DNA of 64,000 bases from Mycetocola manganoxydans (GCF_003667545.1 NZ_RCUV01000006.1:1-64000); one strand, 5' to 3'. Shown: positions 1-9,693, counted from the first letter of the stretch. Numbers and translations are program-made. The notes: generated by a model not told the origin, from the sequence alone.

Positions 1-64
1 AAGACTCTTTGCGCCGATGGTACTGCAGGGGGGACCCTGTGGGAGAGTAGGACACCGCCGGACT
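1..64 (+). rRNA. rrf: 5S ribosomal RNA, 3' end only
   Basis: The first 60 or so bases match the 3' third of an actinobacterial 5S rRNA, including the block GGGAGAGTAGGACACCGCC close to the end. The 5' part lies outside the window, so an rRNA operon ends here. The exact 3' end is uncertain by a few bases. Confidence 0.85.
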
Positions 65-81
65 TAACTTAGTAAAACCAG

Positions 82-107
82 AAAAGCCACCCTTCGGGGT
101 GGCTTTT
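82..107 (+). terminator. Rho-independent terminator of the rRNA operon
   Basis: Perfect 11-bp stem (82-92 with 97-107) closed by a TTCG tetraloop. The descending arm ends in TTTT and continues TCTG. It directly follows the 5S end. Confidence 0.85.
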
Positions 108-126
108 CTGCGTTAACGTGCGATTC

Positions 127-155
127 TTCACGTGCGGGCGAGGAACGGCTACTCT
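127..155 (+). promoter_or_regulatory. Putative promoter of the pnt operon
   Basis: TTCACG (127-132) and TACTCT (150-155) are separated by 17 bp. The -10 fits the TAnnCT form seen before many genes in this window and lies between the rRNA terminator and the pntAA ribosome binding site AAGGAG (180-185). Inferred from sequence only. Confidence 0.4.
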
Positions 156-189
156 CGGAGACACCAACGCTCACGAACGAAGGAGTTCC

Positions 190-1341
190 GTGGCCAGCAG
201 GGTTGTCATCCGTGCCGAGAGAGCACCCGGCGAAAAGCGCGTCGCCGCCACGCCCGAAAGCGTCAGGAAGCTGCGAGGATCCGGCCTCGAGGTCCGGGTC
301 GAGACGGGTGCCGGTCGCCACGCCGGCATTCCCGACGCCAGTTACCTGGCTGCGGGGGCCGACGTCGAAGCTCGATCTGCTCTGACAGCCGGCGACGTGT
401 TTGTCCATGTCCGGCCGTTGTCGGTGGAGGAGGTTCGCGCCCTGCCGGGGGGCGTACTCACCGTCGGCACCGCCGACCCGTTCCAGCACCCGGACGTGGT
501 GAAGGCATCCGCCGTCACAGGAGTCACCGCATTCGCCCTGGACCTCCTGCCCCGGATCTCCCGCGCCCAGTCGATGGACGTGTTGTCGTCGCAGGCCCTC
601 ATTGCCGGCTACAGGTGTGCGCTGATCGCGGCGGACGCCTTCGAGCGCATGTTCCCGATGACCATGACGGCCGCAGGAACGCTCGCCCCCGCCCGGGTCC
701 TCGTGCTCGGCGCCGGTGTCGCCGGGCTGCAGGCGATCGCCACCGCGAAACGGCTCGGAGGTGTCGTCAGCGCCTACGACGTTCGGTCGTCATCGGCCGA
801 GGAGGTCCGTTCGGTTGGAGGAACGTTTCTCACCCTCGACCTTGAGTCGGCGGACGCCGGCGGCGGGTATGCGAGGGAGCTCGGTGAGGAGCGGTCCCAA
901 CGGCAGCGGGAACTCCTGACGCCGCATGTGGAAGCAGCCGACATCATCATCACAACGGCGGCGGTCCCCGGACGTGCCGCCCCCCGGTTGATCACGTCGG
1001 CGATGATGACGGGGATGCGAGCGGGCTCGGTCGTCGTGGATCTCGCCGCCGAATCCGGGGGCAACGTCGAGGCATCCGTCCCAGGCGAGCGGGTGCCGTT
1101 CGCTGTGGACGGCGGGACGGTCACAGTGATCGGGATCCGGGACGTCCACTCCGAACTCGCGGTCGACGCTTCCAAACTTCTCGCGATGAACGTCGCGAAC
1201 TTTGTCGCGGTGCTCACGGTCAACGGCTCCATCGATCCCGACTTCAGCGATGAACTCGTGAGCGGTTCGTGCCTCACTCGGGGAGGAGCCATCGTCCATC
1301 CCCGCCTGGCCGACCTGCTCGCGGAGGAGGTGAGCAGCTGA
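190..1341 (+). CDS. pntA: NAD(P) transhydrogenase alpha subunit, part 1 (PntAA)
   Basis: This 383-aa protein is the soluble NAD(H)-binding domain I of proton-translocating transhydrogenase, which exchanges hydride between NADH and NADP+ at the cost of the proton gradient. The N-terminus carries PGEKRVAATPE, typical of the alanine dehydrogenase/PNT N-terminal domain. A Rossmann dinucleotide site GAGVAGLQA lies near residue 175. There is no membrane domain, as expected for the split three-gene form found in many actinobacteria. The GTG start at 190 is chosen because AAGGAG lies 4 bases upstream; an in-frame ATG at 118 sits just past the rRNA terminator and has no such site. The stop overlaps the next ATG by one base (TGATG), so translation is coupled to pntAB. 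Confidence 0.93.
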   Translation: MASRVVIRAERAPGEKRVAATPESVRKLRGSGLEVRVETGAGRHAGIPDASYLAAGADVEARSALTAGDVFVHVRPLSVEEVRALPGGVLTVGTADPFQHPDVVKASAVTGVTAFALDLLPRISRAQSMDVLSSQALIAGYRCALIAADAFERMFPMTMTAAGTLAPARVLVLGAGVAGLQAIATAKRLGGVVSAYDVRSSSAEEVRSVGGTFLTLDLESADAGGGYARELGEERSQRQRELLTPHVEAADIIITTAAVPGRAAPRLITSAMMTGMRAGSVVVDLAAESGGNVEASVPGERVPFAVDGGTVTVIGIRDVHSELAVDASKLLAMNVANFVAVLTVNGSIDPDFSDELVSGSCLTRGGAIVHPRLADLLAEEVSS

Positions 1342-1646
1342 TGGATCTCTTCGGGCTCGTGACGATCACCGTTCTCGCGGTCTTCCTCGGCTTCGAGGTG
1401 GTCTCCAAGGTCTCGAGTACGCTGCACACGCCGCTCATGTCCGAGGCGAATGCCATCCACGGCATCATTCTTCTCGGCGCCATCATGGTTGCAGGGCAAG
1501 CGGACGACCCCCTCATCCTCGCGGTCTCCCTTCTCGCGGTGGTACTCGCGACCATCAACATCGTCGGAGGCTTCGTGGTCACGGACCGCATGCTTGTGAT
1601 GTTTGCAGCCAAACCCCGTCGTGCCCGCAAGGACGACGCCTCATGA
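1341..1646 (+). CDS. pntAB: NAD(P) transhydrogenase alpha subunit, part 2 (PntAB)
   Basis: This small 101-aa membrane protein supplies the first helices of the proton channel (domain II) of the transhydrogenase. It has about three hydrophobic segments, the family motif TPLMSEANAIHGI near residue 30, and a short positively charged tail (KPRRARKDD) that should lie in the cytoplasm. Length and position between pntAA and pntB match the three-subunit transhydrogenases. The start overlaps the pntAA stop by one base and the stop overlaps the pntB start by four bases (ATGA), so the three subunits are made from one transcript in fixed ratio. Confidence 0.93.
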   Translation: MDLFGLVTITVLAVFLGFEVVSKVSSTLHTPLMSEANAIHGIILLGAIMVAGQADDPLILAVSLLAVVLATINIVGGFVVTDRMLVMFAAKPRRARKDDAS

Positions 1647-3022
1647 AGCTCCTCGACGAGTCAGCGGTTCTCGCCGGCTACCTCATTGCAGCCGTGCTCT
1701 TCATCCTCGCGCTCAAGGGTCTCAGCTCGCCGCGGCGCGCCCGGCGGGCGAACCGGCTTGGTGCCGCCGGCGCGATCGTGGCGATCGCCGTCTATGTGCT
1801 CGGCCACGACATCGCCAACGCGGCATGGATCGCCGGCGCGGTTCTCGTCGGCATTCTCGTCGCCGTCCCCGCTGCCCGGCGGGTCCAGATGACGCAAATG
1901 CCGCAGCTGGTGGCCGCGTTCAACGGGGTGGGTGGTGGCGCAGCTGCGCTCGTCGCCGTCGTCGAGTTCACCCACGGACCGGACGGATGGGCACGTTCGG
2001 TCATCGCGTTCACGGTGTTCATCGGCGGACTGTCGCTGACCGGGTCATTCGTCACCTTCGGCAAGCTCCAGGGCATCATCACATCGCGGGCGGTGATGTT
2101 CCCCGGGCTCGGCGTTCTCCTTGCCGTCCTCGTTGCGGGTGCCGTGGCATCCGCCGTCGCGATGGTCCTCACGGGAAGCATGCTCTACGCGATCGTCCTG
2201 CTGGCCCTCGGGCTCGTCGTCGGGGTTCTGTTCGTGCTTCCGATCGGCGGTGCCGACGTCCCGATCGTCATCTCCCTGCTGAACGCCTTCACCGGGCTCG
2301 CCGTCGCGGGCTCCGGGCTGGTGCTCTCCAATGTTCTCCTGCTCATCGCCGGCACACTCGTCGGTGCCAGCGGAACCATCCTCACGGTGTCGATGGCTAC
2401 CGCAATGGGCCGCAGCGTTCCCGGCATCGTGTTCGGCGCCTTCCGTTCCACGTCATCCGGTGGGGTGGATGCCGGTGGCCCCGATCGTCCGGTGCGCACC
2501 GTGAGCGCTGCGGACGTCGCGATCCTCCTCGAGTACTCCAGCAGAATCGTGATCGTGCCCGGCTACGGTCTCGCGGTCGCCCAGGCTCACCACGCCGCAG
2601 CCGAGCTCGCCGAGATCCTCACGGCGAGAGGTGCCGACGTCGTCTTCGGGATCCACCCCGTCGCCGGCCGGATGCCCGGCCACATGAACGTCTTGCTCGC
2701 CGAGGCGAACGTGCCGTACGAGTCGCTCGTGGAGATGGATGTCGTGAACGGACAGTTCAAGTCCACCGACCTGGTGCTCGTCATCGGAGCCAACGACGTC
2801 GTCAACCCGGCGGCGCAGTCGTCGCCGGGTTCGCCGATCTACGGGATGCCCATCCTCCACGTCGCCGAAGCTCAGCAGGTCATCTTCCTCAAACGCAGTC
2901 TCAAGCCCGGGTTCGCGGGAATCGAGAACGAGCTGTTCTTCGATCCGAAGGTGTCGATCGCGCTCGGAGACGCGAAGGCAACCCTGTCGGAACTGCTGAC
3001 CGCTGTGAAAGCGGGCGTCTGA
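1643..3022 (+). CDS. pntB: NAD(P) transhydrogenase subunit beta (PntB)
   Basis: This 459-aa protein combines the remaining transmembrane helices of domain II (roughly residues 1-260) with the NADP(H)-binding domain III (about 280-459). Domain III shows VPGYGLAVAQAHHA, the fingerprint of the NADP site, and VIGANDVVNPAA further on. It works with PntAA and PntAB in the plasma membrane to couple proton entry to NADPH production. The length is normal for the family (about 460 aa). It closes the operon, and no strong terminator is visible before the next gene. Confidence 0.95.
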   Translation: MKLLDESAVLAGYLIAAVLFILALKGLSSPRRARRANRLGAAGAIVAIAVYVLGHDIANAAWIAGAVLVGILVAVPAARRVQMTQMPQLVAAFNGVGGGAAALVAVVEFTHGPDGWARSVIAFTVFIGGLSLTGSFVTFGKLQGIITSRAVMFPGLGVLLAVLVAGAVASAVAMVLTGSMLYAIVLLALGLVVGVLFVLPIGGADVPIVISLLNAFTGLAVAGSGLVLSNVLLLIAGTLVGASGTILTVSMATAMGRSVPGIVFGAFRSTSSGGVDAGGPDRPVRTVSAADVAILLEYSSRIVIVPGYGLAVAQAHHAAAELAEILTARGADVVFGIHPVAGRMPGHMNVLLAEANVPYESLVEMDVVNGQFKSTDLVLVIGANDVVNPAAQSSPGSPIYGMPILHVAEAQQVIFLKRSLKPGFAGIENELFFDPKVSIALGDAKATLSELLTAVKAGV

Positions 3023-3085
3023 CGGGAGTTGAAGGAGGCGGCATCCGTCTCTAGGCTGGGAAACCGTTCGTACGAGGGAGGCGAT

Positions 3086-3586
3086 ATGGAACAACTGACG
3101 GAGGCGCAGATCCGGGAAGCGATGGTGAACTGTTCCCGCCAGGAAGCATCCGCCCTGTTCGTGCCGTCAGGACTCGCGTTCGCCCCGTGGGACGAACTCG
3201 ACTATTTCGGCTGGGGCGATCCGAACACGCCGGGGCGTTTCTCCCTCGTGTACTGGCGCGGTAACCGGCCGGTGGGCATCGTGCTCCGCCGTGCCGACCG
3301 CCGGACGTCTCGTCGACCGCAGATCCACATGTGCAGTTTCTGCCACACCTCTCAGCCGTCTGGCGAGGTCGCGTTGTTCACCGCGCCGCTTGCCGGGGTC
3401 GCCGGACGCAACGGCAGCACCGTTGGGACCTACATCTGCGCCGAGCTGACCTGCTCGGCCCACGTGCGGGCGCAGCCGATAGCAGCACCGATCCCGACGA
3501 CGGCTTCGACGATCCTGCGCGGCAGCAGGACGCAGTTGCTCGAGCGCCTCGATCGCTTCGTGGCCGACGTTCAGCGCCCCAGATAG
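3086..3586 (+). CDS. FBP-domain zinc-finger protein (EF-G-binding FusB-like C-terminal domain)
   Basis: This 166-aa protein resembles the FBP C-terminal treble-clef zinc-finger family, whose best-known members (FusB/FusC) bind elongation factor G. Two cysteine pairs, CSFC near residue 84 and C-x4-C (CAELTC) near residue 118, are placed to hold one zinc ion. The N-terminal part (LFVPSGLAFAPWDELDYFGW) is the conserved family block. The ATG at 3086 follows GGGAGGCGAT, a good ribosome binding site, and TAGGCT at about 3052 could be the -10 box. Rescue of fusidic acid-stalled ribosomes is known only for the Firmicutes proteins; the role here is inferred at family level. Confidence 0.75.
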   Translation: MEQLTEAQIREAMVNCSRQEASALFVPSGLAFAPWDELDYFGWGDPNTPGRFSLVYWRGNRPVGIVLRRADRRTSRRPQIHMCSFCHTSQPSGEVALFTAPLAGVAGRNGSTVGTYICAELTCSAHVRAQPIAAPIPTTASTILRGSRTQLLERLDRFVADVQRPR

Positions 3587-3593
3587 CGCCGGA

Positions 3594-4370
3594 TCAGGTC
3601 TGGCAGCGTGGGCACCAATAGGTGACCCGCTCCTGCAGGTCGGTCGGGCCAAGCTCGCCTGTCCGGATGCGGGTGCCGCATCGACGGCACGGTTGTCCTG
3701 CTCGTCCGTACACCCAGGTGCGTCGTCCTGGCCGGGTATCTCCCGTCGTCGTGCGCTCGGTCCTGTCGCGATTGGCGAGGATGAGGCGAGCCGACAGTGC
3801 AACGAGCGCTGAGGCATCCGTCTCACCGATCGGATGGGTCGGAAGGATCCCACGGACGAAACAGATTTCGTTGGCGTAGACATTCCCGAGCCCGGCAAGG
3901 TTCCGCTGGTCGAGGAGGGCGACGGCCGCTGGACGCTCCGGTGCAGCTTTGAGCCGGGTGAGAGCTTCGGCAGCGTCCCAGTCCTCGCCGAGCAGATCGG
4001 GTCCCAGATGACCGACGACGGTGTGTTCTTCCTCACGGGCGATGAGCTCGACGACTCCCAGGTCGAACCCGACGCTGAGCCACTCGGCAGAACCCACGAG
4101 CGCTCGGGCCTGGAACGCCGGACGTTTCCAGCGCGAACCCGGCTGGTAGAGGTGCCACGAACCCTCCATCTTGAGATGACTGTGGAGGCTGAAGTCCCCG
4201 ACGCGGTGAAGGAGGTGCTTGCCGCGGCTGACGACTCCGTCGATTCGCTCTCCGGTGAGATCACTCGTGGCGAACGCAGGGACCCGGATATCCCAGGTCG
4301 TGACGACGGCACCGGCGAGCACCTCGTTGAGATGGCGGGCAGCTCGCCAGACCGTATCGCCCTCAGGCAT
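3594..4370 (-). CDS. nei: Formamidopyrimidine-DNA glycosylase / endonuclease VIII family protein (Nei2-type)
   Basis: This 258-aa base-excision repair enzyme removes oxidised bases and nicks the abasic site. It begins MPEGDTVW: the catalytic Pro2 and Glu3 are present, and the DTV form is that of Nei rather than MutM (PELPEVE). The N-terminal beta-sandwich is followed by the helix-two-turn-helix block LLDQRNLAGLGNVYANE and a C-terminal zinc finger with C-x2-C (CRRC) and C-x2-C (CPRC) pairs. The gene overlaps the 3' end of lhr by 8 bp on the same strand, so the two are co-transcribed, and an lhr-nei pair fits a DNA-repair operon. It converges on the FBP gene with only 7 bp between. Confidence 0.9.
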   Translation of the reverse strand: MPEGDTVWRAARHLNEVLAGAVVTTWDIRVPAFATSDLTGERIDGVVSRGKHLLHRVGDFSLHSHLKMEGSWHLYQPGSRWKRPAFQARALVGSAEWLSVGFDLGVVELIAREEEHTVVGHLGPDLLGEDWDAAEALTRLKAAPERPAAVALLDQRNLAGLGNVYANEICFVRGILPTHPIGETDASALVALSARLILANRDRTERTTTGDTRPGRRTWVYGRAGQPCRRCGTRIRTGELGPTDLQERVTYWCPRCQT

Positions 4371-7300
4371 GCCGCATCCTCAGCCCGCGCGGAGTTTCGG
4401 TGAACCCCGCTTCGCGGAGAGCAGCGCCCGCTGGCGTGCCGAGCACGAAGCCGCCGTTCACCTTCTCGACGGCGAGTTTGTCGACCCGGCCCTGGCGGAC
4501 CAGGCCGGCGAGGGATGCCGCGGCAACCCCGAGAACAGCCTCATCATCGGTGAACGCGAGCAGCGTCTTTCCTCCGCGCTCGACGTAGAGGATGAGCGCG
4601 CCGTCGACGAGCGTGACGAGGCTTCCCGCTTTGCGGCCGGGGCGGTGCTTCGTGCCCGGGCTGTCGACCGCCGGCCAGCCCAGTGCGGCGCCGTAGGGGT
4701 TGGCCGGGTCGGTGGCGGCGAGGCTCACAACGACCCTGTCTGCTGCGTCAGGGACGTCGTTGCCGTCACTGCGCGCGAAGGACCGCAACCGGTCGATCGT
4801 GCCCGCGGTTGCGAACTGGGCGGCGCCAAGTCCGTCGATGAAGTACCCGCGCCGGGCCCTGCCGGTGTCTTCGAACGTGCTCAGCACACGATAGGTGAGG
4901 GCGAAGCCGCCCGGAACGCCCTCGCTCATCACCGAGCCGCGGGTCACGACGCCGTAGCGTTCGAGCAGGGTTTCGGCCGTCGCCGCGGTGCGCACCGTGG
5001 CATCCTGTTCGGCGAGGGGGAGGATCGACCAGCGTCCGCCGAGGGCGGGAGCGACTCGTGTCTTCATGCTGGGGCGGCTGAGCGGACGTCCGCGGTACAT
5101 CCGCGACCGGGGTGCAGCGCGCTGGGTCCGGTGCGCTCCGCCGCCGTGACCGGTGAGCGTTCGCAACGGAGCGAGGGTGTCGTTGGTGATGAGGCCTGCC
5201 CACACCAGTTCCCAGAGGGCGGAGACGAGCGATGCGTCGTCGGCAGCGCCGGTCGCTTCGGCGAGTTGCGGGAAGAAGAACGCGCCTCCGCCACCGAGGG
5301 CGAGGAGAACCTCGCGCTGCAGTTCGTCTGGCTGGTGCTCGGGCACGAGCGGAAGGGTGAGGTGCGCGGTCTCAGCGAGATGCATCGCGACCCAGCCGTC
5401 GTTGCCCGGCAGCGATCCTGCGCCGGACCAGAGGACCTCTCCGGTCGCCGTGAGCTCGTCGAGCATCGCGGGTGAATAGTCGTGGACTCGCTGCGGGAGA
5501 ATCAGCGACTCCCACGCCGATGCCGGAATGTGGACTCCGGCGAGCTGGTCGATGACGGATGCCACACCGTCGACCCCTCGCAAACGGCTGCCCACGTTCT
5601 GCCAGCTCGGCAGGAACCGTGCGAAGGCATGTTGCTCCACCGGTTCGACTTCGTGCCGGAGAGCCGCGAGGGAGCGGACCCGGAGGCGGCGGAGAACTTC
5701 GGAGTCACACCACTCGGTGTTGTCGCCGATCGACTCGCGGCCGGTGGCGAGGAACTCGCCGCGCATCACCCGGCGGGCATCGGCGAGGCGAACCAGAGTG
5801 TGCTGAGCAATGGCGCTGCCCAGCCCGAACCGGTCGGCTGCCTCCTGCGTCGTGAACGGCCCATGGGTGCGGGCGTACCGCGCGATGAGGTCGCCAAGCG
5901 GGTCGGCGACGGGCTCGATGAATGCGTCGGGAACGCCGATCGGCAGCGGAACCCCGAGCGCGTCACGCAGACGGGAGGCGTCTTCGATCGCCGCCCACCA
6001 GTCGCGGCCCGCAAAAGCCACGTTGAGGACGCGTTTCGTGCGTACCAGTTCGGCGAGGTGCACCGTGGCGTCCTCGAGCGGATGCTCCGACTCGAGCCGC
6101 TCGGCCGTCTCTTCGAGCGTGAGCGGACCGAGCATCCGCAACAGGTCGGCGACCCCTTCGACGCCGCGGGCCTTGCGGGATTCCGCAAGGCGCTGCAGCT
6201 CGCTCTCGGTCTGGGTGATGACACCGGGGTCGAGCAGTTCCCGCAGCTCGACCTGGCCGAGCAGCTCGGCGAGCAGAGCGGAGTCGATCGTGAGCGCGGC
6301 AGCCTTGCGTTCGGCGATCGGGCTGTCGCCCTCGTACATGAACGCCCCGACATACCCGAAGAGGAGCGACTTGGCGAACGGCGACGGCGTATCCGTCGTG
6401 GTTTCAACGATGCGGATGCCGCGACTCGCGAGCTTCTTCGCGATGCCGAGGAGGGCGGGAAGATCGTAGGCATCCTGCAGGCATTCACGGACCGTCTCGA
6501 GGATGATCGGGAACGCAGGATATTTGCGGGCGACGTCGAGCAGCTGCGCCGACCGCTGGCGCTGTTGCCAGAGCGGGGCACGTTTGCCGGGCGAGTAGTT
6601 GGGCAGGAGGAGCGCGCGAGCGGCGCACTCCCTGAACCGTGAAGCAAACAACGCGGACCCACCGACCTGCTCGGTGACGACGGCTTCGAGTTCGTCGGCG
6701 TCGAAGACGAACAGTTCGGCGCCCGGTGGCTCGAGCTCCGTGTCGGGAATCCGCACGATGATTCCGTCGTCGCTCGCAATCGACGCTCCATCGATGCCGA
6801 ACCGCTCCTGCACGCGCGCGCCGACGGCGAGGGCCCATGGCGCATGCACCTGCATGCCGTACGGGGAATGAAGGATGACCCGCCAGTCTCCGAGTTCGTC
6901 ACGCGAGCGTTCGACGACGAGCACCTTGTCGCTCGGGATGTGCCCGGTCGCGGTGCGCTGCTCGGTCAGGTACGCGAGAAGGTTGGTTGCGGCGCGGGAA
7001 TCGAGGCCGGCCCTGGTGAGCCGGTCGGCGGCATCCGTCGTTGTCGCGGTGTCGATGTCTCGCCTGAACGCTCCGACCGCTTCGCCGAGCTCGGCGGGGC
7101 GGCCGAGTCCGTCGCCCTTCCAGAACGGCAGTCGTCCGGGTTGACCGTACGCGGGCGTCACGATGACGCGGTCGTGTGTGATCTCCTGGATCTTCCAGCT
7201 CGTCGCCCCGAGGGCGAAGACGTCGCCGACGCGCGACTCGTAAACCATCTCCTCGTCGAGTTCACCGACTCGGGAGCCGGCCCCTGACGCATCGCCAGAC

Positions 7301-8994
7301 GCCATGTATACGGCGAAAAGGCCGCGATCGGGGATCGTTCCGCCGCTCGTCACCGCGAGTCGCTGAGCACCGGGTCGGCCGGTGAGGGTGCCTGCGTCGC
7401 GATCCCACACGATGCGGGGACGGAGTTCGGCGAACTCGTCGCTCGGGTAACGGCCGGCGAGCAGGTCGAGGGTCGCCTCGAAAGCCGAGCGCGGGAGCCG
7501 GGTGAACGGAGCACTGCGTTGAACCTGTTCGAACCAGACCTCGACGTCGATGGGTTCGAGCGCGGTCGCCGCGACAGTCTGCTGCGCGAGGATGTCGAGC
7601 GGGTTCGTGGGAACGGCGAGGGATTCGATCTGCCCGGACACCATGCGTTCGGATGCCACGGCCGAATTGACGAGGTCGGCCCGGTGCTTGGGAAACAGGA
7701 CTCCACGGGAGATCTCGCCGACCTGGTGGCCCGCCCGGCCGACTCGTTGGAGCCCGCTCGCGACGGAGGGAGGCGACTCGACCTGCACGACGAGGTCGAC
7801 CTCGCCCATGTCGATGCCGAGTTCGAGGCTCGAGGTCGCAACGACGCAGCGGAGCCGACCGGACTTGAGGTCGTCCTCGATGAATGCCCTCTGCTCTTTC
7901 GACACCGATCCGTGGTGGGCTCGGGCGAGTTGCGGGGCTGAGTCGTCGCGCGCGGCCGTCTGACCGCTTGCGCCGAGAAGGGCCGCCGGCGGCCGCGGGC
8001 TGCTCGATGCACCGCCGCCCACCGAGATGAGGTCGTCGGCCGGCTGCTGCTCGGCCATGCGCTCGTCGTAGATTTCGTTGAACCGCGCGGTGAGGCGTTC
8101 GGCGAGTCGCCGGGAGTTGCTGAACACGATCGTGGAGCGGTGTTCGAGGATCCGGTCGACGATCGCCTCCTCGACGTGGGGCCAGATCGAGCCGGCCCGT
8201 TCACCGTCTTCGACGACAGCGCCGGCTGCCGATCCTTCGCGGGGCTGGGCGGCCGATGCGAGGTCGGTCATGTCGTCGACGGGAACGACGACGCGCAGAT
8301 CGAACCGCTTCGATGCCGGAGGGGCGACGATCTCGACGGGGGCGGTACCGCCGAGGAACCGGGCGACCTCCTCGCGTGGTCGAACGGTGGCGGAGAGCCC
8401 GATTCGTTGTGCCGGTTTCTCGAGCAGCGCGTCGAGCCGTTCCAGCGACAGCGCCAGGTGGGCGCCGCGCTTGGTTGCTGCGACGGCGTGGACCTCGTCG
8501 ATGATCACCGTCTCCACAGACCGCAGGGTCTCGCGTGCCGCTGAGGTGAGCATGAGGAACAGTGACTCGGGGGTCGTGATGAGGATGTCTGGCGGATTCT
8601 TGGCGAGATTCCGCCGGTCGGCGGCGGGGGTGTCGCCGGAACGGACGCCGACGGTGACGTTGGGGACGCTGGACCCGTGACGGAGAGCTGTTTGCGTGAT
8701 GCCGACAAGGGGTGCCCGGAGATTTCGCTCGACGTCGACGCCGAGCGCCTTGAGCGGGGAGATGTAGAGCACGCGAGTGCCCGTCTCCTCCGGCCGCGGT
8801 TCGGCGATGAGCCGATCAATCGACCAGAGAAAGGCCGAGAGCGTCTTGCCGGACCCGGTCGGAGCGACGACGAGCGCGTGTGAGCCGCGGGAGATGGCAT
8901 CCCACGCCCCGGTCTGGGCGTCGGTCGGCGCGGCGAACGCACCCTGGAACCAATCGCGGGTCGCGGGGGAGAACCGCTCGAGAACGTCGCTCAC
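4363..8994 (-). CDS. lhr: ATP-dependent DNA/RNA helicase Lhr (large helicase-related protein)
   Basis: This 1543-aa superfamily 2 helicase has the usual length of actinobacterial Lhr. Motif I APTGSGKT lies at about residues 44-51, the DEVH box near 165 and motif VI as QRVGRAGHQ. These are followed by the Lhr winged-helix and beta-barrel core and a long C-terminal region of winged-helix repeats. Lhr unwinds DNA:RNA hybrids 3'-to-5' and is linked to DNA repair, which fits the overlapping downstream glycosylase gene. The GTG at 8994 is preferred because CAGGA lies upstream at a suitable distance; an in-frame GTG at 9012 would add MRQDGN and has no clear ribosome binding site. An acidic, low-complexity insertion is visible around residues 310-360 between the two RecA domains. 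Confidence 0.95.
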   Translation of the reverse strand: MSDVLERFSPATRDWFQGAFAAPTDAQTGAWDAISRGSHALVVAPTGSGKTLSAFLWSIDRLIAEPRPEETGTRVLYISPLKALGVDVERNLRAPLVGITQTALRHGSSVPNVTVGVRSGDTPAADRRNLAKNPPDILITTPESLFLMLTSAARETLRSVETVIIDEVHAVAATKRGAHLALSLERLDALLEKPAQRIGLSATVRPREEVARFLGGTAPVEIVAPPASKRFDLRVVVPVDDMTDLASAAQPREGSAAGAVVEDGERAGSIWPHVEEAIVDRILEHRSTIVFSNSRRLAERLTARFNEIYDERMAEQQPADDLISVGGGASSSPRPPAALLGASGQTAARDDSAPQLARAHHGSVSKEQRAFIEDDLKSGRLRCVVATSSLELGIDMGEVDLVVQVESPPSVASGLQRVGRAGHQVGEISRGVLFPKHRADLVNSAVASERMVSGQIESLAVPTNPLDILAQQTVAATALEPIDVEVWFEQVQRSAPFTRLPRSAFEATLDLLAGRYPSDEFAELRPRIVWDRDAGTLTGRPGAQRLAVTSGGTIPDRGLFAVYMASGDASGAGSRVGELDEEMVYESRVGDVFALGATSWKIQEITHDRVIVTPAYGQPGRLPFWKGDGLGRPAELGEAVGAFRRDIDTATTTDAADRLTRAGLDSRAATNLLAYLTEQRTATGHIPSDKVLVVERSRDELGDWRVILHSPYGMQVHAPWALAVGARVQERFGIDGASIASDDGIIVRIPDTELEPPGAELFVFDADELEAVVTEQVGGSALFASRFRECAARALLLPNYSPGKRAPLWQQRQRSAQLLDVARKYPAFPIILETVRECLQDAYDLPALLGIAKKLASRGIRIVETTTDTPSPFAKSLLFGYVGAFMYEGDSPIAERKAAALTIDSALLAELLGQVELRELLDPGVITQTESELQRLAESRKARGVEGVADLLRMLGPLTLEETAERLESEHPLEDATVHLAELVRTKRVLNVAFAGRDWWAAIEDASRLRDALGVPLPIGVPDAFIEPVADPLGDLIARYARTHGPFTTQEAADRFGLGSAIAQHTLVRLADARRVMRGEFLATGRESIGDNTEWCDSEVLRRLRVRSLAALRHEVEPVEQHAFARFLPSWQNVGSRLRGVDGVASVIDQLAGVHIPASAWESLILPQRVHDYSPAMLDELTATGEVLWSGAGSLPGNDGWVAMHLAETAHLTLPLVPEHQPDELQREVLLALGGGGAFFFPQLAEATGAADDASLVSALWELVWAGLITNDTLAPLRTLTGHGGGAHRTQRAAPRSRMYRGRPLSRPSMKTRVAPALGGRWSILPLAEQDATVRTAATAETLLERYGVVTRGSVMSEGVPGGFALTYRVLSTFEDTGRARRGYFIDGLGAAQFATAGTIDRLRSFARSDGNDVPDAADRVVVSLAATDPANPYGAALGWPAVDSPGTKHRPGRKAGSLVTLVDGALILYVERGGKTLLAFTDDEAVLGVAAASLAGLVRQGRVDKLAVEKVNGGFVLGTPAGAALREAGFTETPRGLRMRHA

Positions 8995-9051
8995 GTTCCC
9001 ATCCTGCCGCACGCCACCGACATCGATCAGGGGTAGCGGATGCTGCCGGTG

Positions 9052-9693
9052 CTAGAGCTGGCGTTCGATGAACGCGCGCACATCGGCGAGCTCCTGCTGG
9101 GAGATCGCGTGGCTGAGCCCCTCGTACACCCGGCCGACGAGTCGGGAGTGGGCGGGCAGCCACTCGGTGGTGTGTGCGATCGCCCGTGCGGGGATGACGT
9201 CGTCGAGGGTTCCGCGGCCCCAGAACACCGGCGGGCGGCGCTCGGCGAGAGCTTCGTCGCCTGGATGGGAGTTGATCGCGCTGTAGCCGGAGAGGTTCAC
9301 CGCGAACGAGAACCGCTCGGGAGCGGCACGCAACAGCTCGATCGACATCGCGCCTCCCTGCGAGAACCCGAGCAGGCCGACGGAGTCCGGCGTGTACGGA
9401 AGGCTGTCGAGCCAGCTGAGCACTGCCGCGGTCGACGCGGCAAGTCCAGTCTCTTCCGGGTGGCCGGGCTGGTCGATCGGATACCAGGACCAGCCGTCGA
9501 TCGGGAACGGCGCGACCAGCGGAGCGCGGAGCGCGGCGATGACCGGCTCGAGAGGCAGGAACGGCGCGAGCTGGAACAGATCGGCTTCATTCGATCCATA
9601 GCCATGCAGAACAATCAGCAGCGATCGCCCCTCACGGTCATCGCCTGATGCCGACCACAGGACGGCATCCTCATCGATGGTGTGCGTGATCAT
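9052..9693 (-). CDS. Alpha/beta hydrolase, phospholipase/carboxylesterase family
   Basis: This 213-aa cytosolic serine hydrolase belongs to the phospholipase/carboxylesterase family (PF02230 type). The oxyanion region is VLHGYGSNEAD. The nucleophile elbow GFSQGG holds the catalytic serine near residue 110, followed by the acid in GTLDDVIP and the histidine in GLSHAIS near the C-terminus. The ATG at 9693 is preceded by GGGAGAC; the open frame continues 48 bases upstream without a better site. TAGGCT at about 9733-9728 on the minus strand is a likely -10 box. The natural substrate cannot be told from sequence. It stands alone, divergent from the NUDIX-like gene. Confidence 0.85.
   Translation of the reverse strand: MITHTIDEDAVLWSASGDDREGRSLLIVLHGYGSNEADLFQLAPFLPLEPVIAALRAPLVAPFPIDGWSWYPIDQPGHPEETGLAASTAAVLSWLDSLPYTPDSVGLLGFSQGGAMSIELLRAAPERFSFAVNLSGYSAINSHPGDEALAERRPPVFWGRGTLDDVIPARAIAHTTEWLPAHSRLVGRVYEGLSHAISQQELADVRAFIERQL

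Noticed and set aside
4219-8942. Several open frames of 130-420 codons on the plus strand across nei and lhr
   Set aside because: They are complements of the real genes, with low-complexity Arg/Gly/Glu-rich translations and no domain.
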